Part shown: piece by piece, positions 5,671-5,736 of the stretch
How positions within the stretch are numbered: the first letter of the stretch is position 1
How the letters are laid out: each line of letters opens with the position of its first letter
Source: an uncultured bacterium
GTDB taxonomy: Bacteria > Chloroflexota > Anaerolineae > JACIWP01
Assembly: GCA_903872005.1 (NCBI GenBank)
Contig: CAIQJD010000802.1
Span: 1-5,736, forward strand
Direction: 5' to 3'
DNA length: 5,736 nucleotides
Translations under genes and position numbers: made by a program
Notes under the pieces: model-generated
The model's database searches: none
What the model saw: only the letters and a program-made list of their open reading frames with translations
Told to the model about the DNA's origin: nothing

Positions 5671-5736
5671 CTACTCGGCCGTCCAGAAGAGATGCACCAG
5701 ATTGCCGGCCGGGTCCGTCTCCTTCAAGAAGACCGC
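5671..5736 (-). CDS. C-terminal fragment of a probable VOC (glyoxalase/bleomycin-resistance fold) protein
   Basis: Only the final 21 codons and the TAG stop (5671-5673) are in the window; the gene continues beyond the right edge. The visible end reads VFLKETDPAGNLVHLFWTAE. This fits the closing strand of VOC-superfamily proteins, where a D-P-x-G-N turn precedes a strand carrying a metal ligand; here His occupies the position often held by Glu. With so few residues the call rests on one motif. It is probably a separate transcription unit, since a promoter and palindrome follow its stop. Confidence 0.55.
   Translation of the reverse strand, partial: AVFLKETDPAGNLVHLFWTAE

Overview
The base composition is high-GC and rich in GCCGGC-type words. 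The coding content suggests a bacterium of the Chloroflexota, probably an Anaerolineae or Caldilineae-like lineage. This rests on a secreted cohesin-domain protein with Thr-Pro linkers, an S1C protease with a Pro/Thr linker, and an AGACCT...AGGTCT intergenic palindrome of a kind I associate with that phylum. The taxonomic call is inference, since no rRNA or marker gene is present. All genes seen are on the minus strand, so the window reads biologically from right to left.

Layout from right to left. The last codons of a probable VOC/glyoxalase-fold gene end at 5671. A 159-bp intergenic stretch (5512-5670) follows. It holds a nested palindrome (5615-5647), a small CCCC-TTCG-GGGG hairpin (5589-5601) and a well-formed sigma70-type promoter (TTGCCA, 17 bp, TACAAT; 5543-5571). 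That promoter heads a likely six-gene transcription unit with gaps of 71, 3, 1, 19 and 44 bp: a DUF1349-type beta-sandwich protein (4927-5511), a family 2 glycosyltransferase (4082-4855), a PrsW-like membrane protein (3128-4078), a single-pass PsbP/DcrB-like exported protein (2533-3126), a secreted S1C (HtrA/DegP-type) serine protease (936-2513), and a secreted protein with at least two cohesin-like domains that runs off the left edge (1-891). Each gene after the first has a purine-rich ribosome-binding site just upstream.

Taken together, the last four genes look like an envelope or cell-surface module: a polytopic membrane protein, a membrane-anchored extracytoplasmic protein, an exported protease and an exported adhesion/scaffold-type protein. 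Two features stand out. First, the PrsW-like protein appears to have lost the residues that would bind the metal (EE to QE, EN to LN, and two His positions to Gln and Asn), so it is probably a pseudoprotease; it also carries a CxxC...CxxH motif at its N-terminus. Second, the protease has a perfect 12-residue EF-hand/dockerin-like calcium loop inserted after its catalytic serine, directly upstream of a cohesin gene. That raises the testable but unproven idea of a calcium-dependent contact between the two exported products. I saw no CRISPR array, tRNA, rRNA or insertion sequence.
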